Assembly: GCF_026283945.1 (NCBI RefSeq)
Contig: NZ_JAPDPC010000003.1
Location: forward strand, 310,001 to 374,000
Source of the DNA: Dyella humicola
GTDB taxonomy: Bacteria; Pseudomonadota; Gammaproteobacteria; Xanthomonadales; Rhodanobacteraceae
DNA: 64,000 nt
Direction: 5' to 3'
In this document: positions 61,205-64,000 of the stretch, piece by piece
Numbering within the stretch: the stretch's first letter is position 1
Layout of the letters: each line of letters opens with the position of its first letter
The notes under the pieces: generated by a model
The model's input: the letters and a program-made list of their open reading frames with translations, nothing else
What the model was told of the DNA's origin: nothing
Database searches by the model: none
Translations under genes and position numbers: made by a program

Positions 61205-64000
61205 ATGCCTGCCCTGGAATCTCCCGCGCTACGAGCGCTGATTGATGATCGCTACGCTGAACTGGCTGCCCGCTGCCGCACCATGGGCGTGCCATTGCAC
61301 GATGACGCCGGTGTCGCCGAGCGCATCCGGCGGACCCTGCTGGCCAGCGATTTTGCCTTCGATACCTGGTTCCGCCAGCCGCAATTGCTGGCGCCGCAAG
61401 GTCTGGAGCGACTGCGCTCAAGCAGTGATGCCAGTGCGCGTATCGACGCGCTGAAGCTGACCGACGATGAGGCCACCTGCCTGATGGAGCTGCGTCGCTT
61501 TCGCCATGCGGAAGCGTTGCGGCTGGTGTTTCGCGACATCAACGGATTGGACGAACTACCCGAGACGCTGTCCGCCACCAGCGTGCTCTACGAGGCCCTG
61601 CTGGGTGCCTCGCTCAGCTGGTCGGAACGCGCCATGGCGGCGCGCTATGGCCATAGCCGAAGTCACGATGGTGTGCTGCAGCGAATGGTCGTCGTCGGCT
61701 TCGGCAAGCTCGGCGGCAGTGAGCTGAACTTTTCGTCCGATATCGACCTGGTGTTGGCCTATCCGCATAGCGGGCAAAGCGACGGCGCGCGCTCGCTCGA
61801 CAATAGCGAGTATTTCGTGCGGCTGGCGCGCCAGCTTGTGCGCCTGCTCAACGAACCCACCATGGATGGCATCTGTGCCCGCGTGGATTTGCGCTTGCGA
61901 CCCTTCGGCAACGCGGGACGGCTGGCGCTGCCATTCTCGGCCATGGAGCAGTACTACCAGAGCGAAGGGCGTGACTGGGAGCGCTATGCCTGGATCAAGG
62001 CGCGCCCGGTGGCGGGCGATCGCCATGGCGGCAAGCAGTTGCAGGAGCTGTTGCGGCCGTTCGTCTATCGCAAGTATCTCGACTACACCGCGTTCGCTGG
62101 TTTGCGCGAGATGAAAGCGCTGATCGACGCCGAGGTGGCGCGCAAGGATCTCGCGGACAATCTCAAGCTGGGGCCGGGCGGAATCCGTGAAATCGAGTTC
62201 GTGGTGCAGCTGGTACAGCTGATTCGCGGCGGACGCGAGCCCAGCCTGCGGGTGCGAGGCCTGCTGCCCGCACTCGCAGCTTGTGAGGCGCGCGGACATA
62301 TCAGCATGGCCCGCGCGAGAGCATTGCGCGAGGCGTACATCTTCCTGCGTCGGGTAGAAAATCGCGTACAGATGTTGCGTGATGCGCAAACGCACGATAT
62401 TCCCGAGGATGCGTTGAGCCGTGAGCGCATCGCGCTGGGACTCGGGCATGCCTGCTGGGAAGAGCTGGAGCTGCAGCTGGCCCAGCATCGCGCCCATGTC
62501 AGCGAAGAATTCGCCGAAGTGCTGATGCCCCAGGGCGGTCGCAAGGCCAACGCGCCGGTGGCGGATGTGGCGCTGTGGCAGCAGGCCTGTGCGGAGACGC
62601 TCGACGCGGCTGCGATGGAGGCCTCGGGTTTTGTGCCCGGCGCCGAGGTGGCCGAGGCCGTGCACAAGCTGTCGCAAGCGGCATCGGTGCGCGCCATGTC
62701 ACAGCGTTCGCGCGAGCAACTCGATCGCCTCATGCCGCAGTTGCTGGCTGTCGCGCGCGACAGCGCCGCGCCGGCACCGTGTCTGCTGCGCTTGTGCCGC
62801 CTGGTGCAGGCGGTGGCACGTCGTTCTTCCTACCTGGCATTGCTGGAGGAGCAACCCGCGGCGCGTCTGCGGCTCGCCCGTTTGTTCGCCGAGAGCGCTT
62901 TTCTCGCCGAGCGCGTGATTGCCCAGCCGCTGTTGCTGGACGACGTGCTCGACCCGCGCATCGATCAGCTGCCGCTCAAGCGCGCGGACATCAGCGCCGA
63001 AATCACCCGCGTGCTCGCCACCCTGGATGAGCGCGAGGCCGAAGCGGAACTTGAACGTCTCAACGAATTCAAGGCCAGTGTCGCGTTTCGCCTCGGCCTG
63101 GCCTTCAATGACGGCCGCGCCGATGCCGTGGCCACGGCACGGCGCCTGGCGGTGCTGGCAGAATCCATCGTGTTGGCGGTGACCGCGCTGGCCGAACGTG
63201 AGCTGGTCGCGCAACACGGCCGCCTGGCGGGCGCGGGAACGGCTTTCGCCGTACTCGGCTACGGAAGCCTGGGGGGCGAGGAACTCGGCTTCGCCTCCGA
63301 TCTCGATCTGGTGTTCGTCTACGACGGCAAGCGTGCGCACCTGATGAGCGATGGCGCGCGACCCCTGGAGGGTTCGCGCTGGTACCAGCGGTTGGCGCAA
63401 AGAGTGATGAACTGGCTCACCGTGCTCACCCGCGCGGGGCGTCTGTATGAAGTGGACACGCGCCTTCGTCCGGACGGCTCCAAGGGTTTGCTGGTAAGCA
63501 GCCTGGAGTCGTTTACCGGGTACCAGAAGAGTCGCGCCTGGACATGGGAGCATCAGGCCCTGCTGCGGGCGCGGCCCGTGGCCGGAGATGCTGTGCTCCA
63601 TGCCGAGCTGGCGGCCGTGCGGCGCGACGTGCTCGCCGCGCCGCGCGATCGTGCCGCGGTGTTGCAGGAAGTGAGCAGCATGCGCCAACGCTGGCGGGCG
63701 GAGCGCGATCGTTCCGATGCCCTGCAACTTGATCTCAAGCAAGGCCTGGGTGGTCTGCTCGATATCGAGTTCGCGCTGCAGGGACTGGTGTTGGCGCATG
63801 CGGCCGAACATCCGGCTCTACTCAGGATCACGGCCAATGCAGGCCTGATCGAAGCGTGCCGCCAGGCAGGCTTGCTTGACGGCCGCCAGGCCGGGATGTT
63901 CGCCGAAGCCCATGCCGAACTGCTGCATCGCGCACTTGCCTGCACACTCGATTTGCGTTCGCGCATTGCGCCGCGTGATGCCGAACTGGATCGATTGTGC
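61205..64000 (+). CDS. glnE: Glutamine-synthetase adenylyltransferase/deadenylase (3' partial)
   Basis: The frame from the ATG at 61205 stays open for 932 codons to the window edge without a stop, so the C-terminus is missing. Both nucleotidyltransferase domains are visible: VVVGFGKLGGSELNFSSDIDLVLAY near residue 165 (adenylyl-removing half) and VLGYGSLGGEELGFASDLDLVFVY near 690 (adenylylating half), each with the GxG...DxD motif. FVYRKYLDYTAFAGLREMKALI and GIREIEFVVQLVQLIRGG are further GlnE hallmarks. It tunes glutamine synthetase with nitrogen status. No clear ribosome site precedes the ATG. Confidence 0.97.
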   Translation, partial: MPALESPALRALIDDRYAELAARCRTMGVPLHDDAGVAERIRRTLLASDFAFDTWFRQPQLLAPQGLERLRSSSDASARIDALKLTDDEATCLMELRRFRHAEALRLVFRDINGLDELPETLSATSVLYEALLGASLSWSERAMAARYGHSRSHDGVLQRMVVVGFGKLGGSELNFSSDIDLVLAYPHSGQSDGARSLDNSEYFVRLARQLVRLLNEPTMDGICARVDLRLRPFGNAGRLALPFSAMEQYYQSEGRDWERYAWIKARPVAGDRHGGKQLQELLRPFVYRKYLDYTAFAGLREMKALIDAEVARKDLADNLKLGPGGIREIEFVVQLVQLIRGGREPSLRVRGLLPALAACEARGHISMARARALREAYIFLRRVENRVQMLRDAQTHDIPEDALSRERIALGLGHACWEELELQLAQHRAHVSEEFAEVLMPQGGRKANAPVADVALWQQACAETLDAAAMEASGFVPGAEVAEAVHKLSQAASVRAMSQRSREQLDRLMPQLLAVARDSAAPAPCLLRLCRLVQAVARRSSYLALLEEQPAARLRLARLFAESAFLAERVIAQPLLLDDVLDPRIDQLPLKRADISAEITRVLATLDEREAEAELERLNEFKASVAFRLGLAFNDGRADAVATARRLAVLAESIVLAVTALAERELVAQHGRLAGAGTAFAVLGYGSLGGEELGFASDLDLVFVYDGKRAHLMSDGARPLEGSRWYQRLAQRVMNWLTVLTRAGRLYEVDTRLRPDGSKGLLVSSLESFTGYQKSRAWTWEHQALLRARPVAGDAVLHAELAAVRRDVLAAPRDRAAVLQEVSSMRQRWRAERDRSDALQLDLKQGLGGLLDIEFALQGLVLAHAAEHPALLRITANAGLIEACRQAGLLDGRQAGMFAEAHAELLHRALACTLDLRSRIAPRDAELDRLC

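Overview
The window is about 64 kb of GC-rich, densely coding chromosome from a gammaproteobacterium of the order Xanthomonadales, most likely Rhodanobacteraceae (Dyella, Luteibacter, Rhodanobacter or a relative). The pointers are gene order (dsbD-tlpA-aroQ-accB-accC-prmA-DUF3426-fis-purH; polA next to a DUF2782 gene), a CIRCE-controlled groESL, a TonB-receptor-centred carbohydrate locus, and an sX13-like small RNA beside polA. The genus is inferred from gene content, not from a database match.

Layout. 1-2279: end of the haem operon (hemX, cut by the window edge, and hemY). 2280-3224: no gene; two head-to-head copies of an intergenic repeat form a large inverted repeat. 3225-8534 (minus): FUSC-type membrane protein, uvrD, a membrane-anchored serine hydrolase, DUF3185. 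8641-24275: a complete alpha-glucan (starch/maltodextrin) locus. It has a cytoplasmic GH13 alpha-glucosidase on the minus strand, divergent from a TonB receptor, an exported GH13, a GH31, a six-hairpin glycosidase, an MFS sugar transporter and another exported GH13, closed by a LacI-type regulator. Two mirrored palindromes in the divergent control region are likely its operators. 24405-24533: sX13-like sRNA, then polA. 27537-31322: DUF2782, EamA, GST, and a divergent LysR/bile-acid-symporter pair. 31536-41502 (minus): purH, fis, DUF3426, prmA, accCB, aroQ, tlpA, dsbD. 41581-50780: accessory genes, several paired with their own regulator and a visible operator (MocR/YfcG-type GST, TetR/Lnt-like nitrilase, MarR/S41 peptidase), then cutA and a FucA-like aldolase. 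50925-53145: CIRCE-groES-groEL-terminator. 53231-58483: VirK/YbjX protein, FecI-type sigma, FecR, FecA-type receptor. 58518-64000: small secreted protein, LTA-synthase-like phosphotransferase, and glnE running off the right edge.

How genes work together. The glucan locus can be read as a route: outer-membrane uptake, periplasmic hydrolysis by four exported glycosidases, inner-membrane symport, cytoplasmic hydrolysis, with LacI feedback. The fec-like cassette is a cell-surface signalling system (receptor with STN domain, anti-sigma, ECF sigma). TlpA and DsbD form a periplasmic thiol-reducing pair.

The least ordinary items are the sX13-like RNA, the TetR palindrome covering the start codon of its own (apparently leaderless) gene ahead of an unusual Lnt-like enzyme, the giant inverted repeat at 2414-3130, the tandem DsbD-alpha domains, and the six-hairpin glycosidase of unknown specificity. 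I did not find a clearly new multi-gene defence or mobile system.
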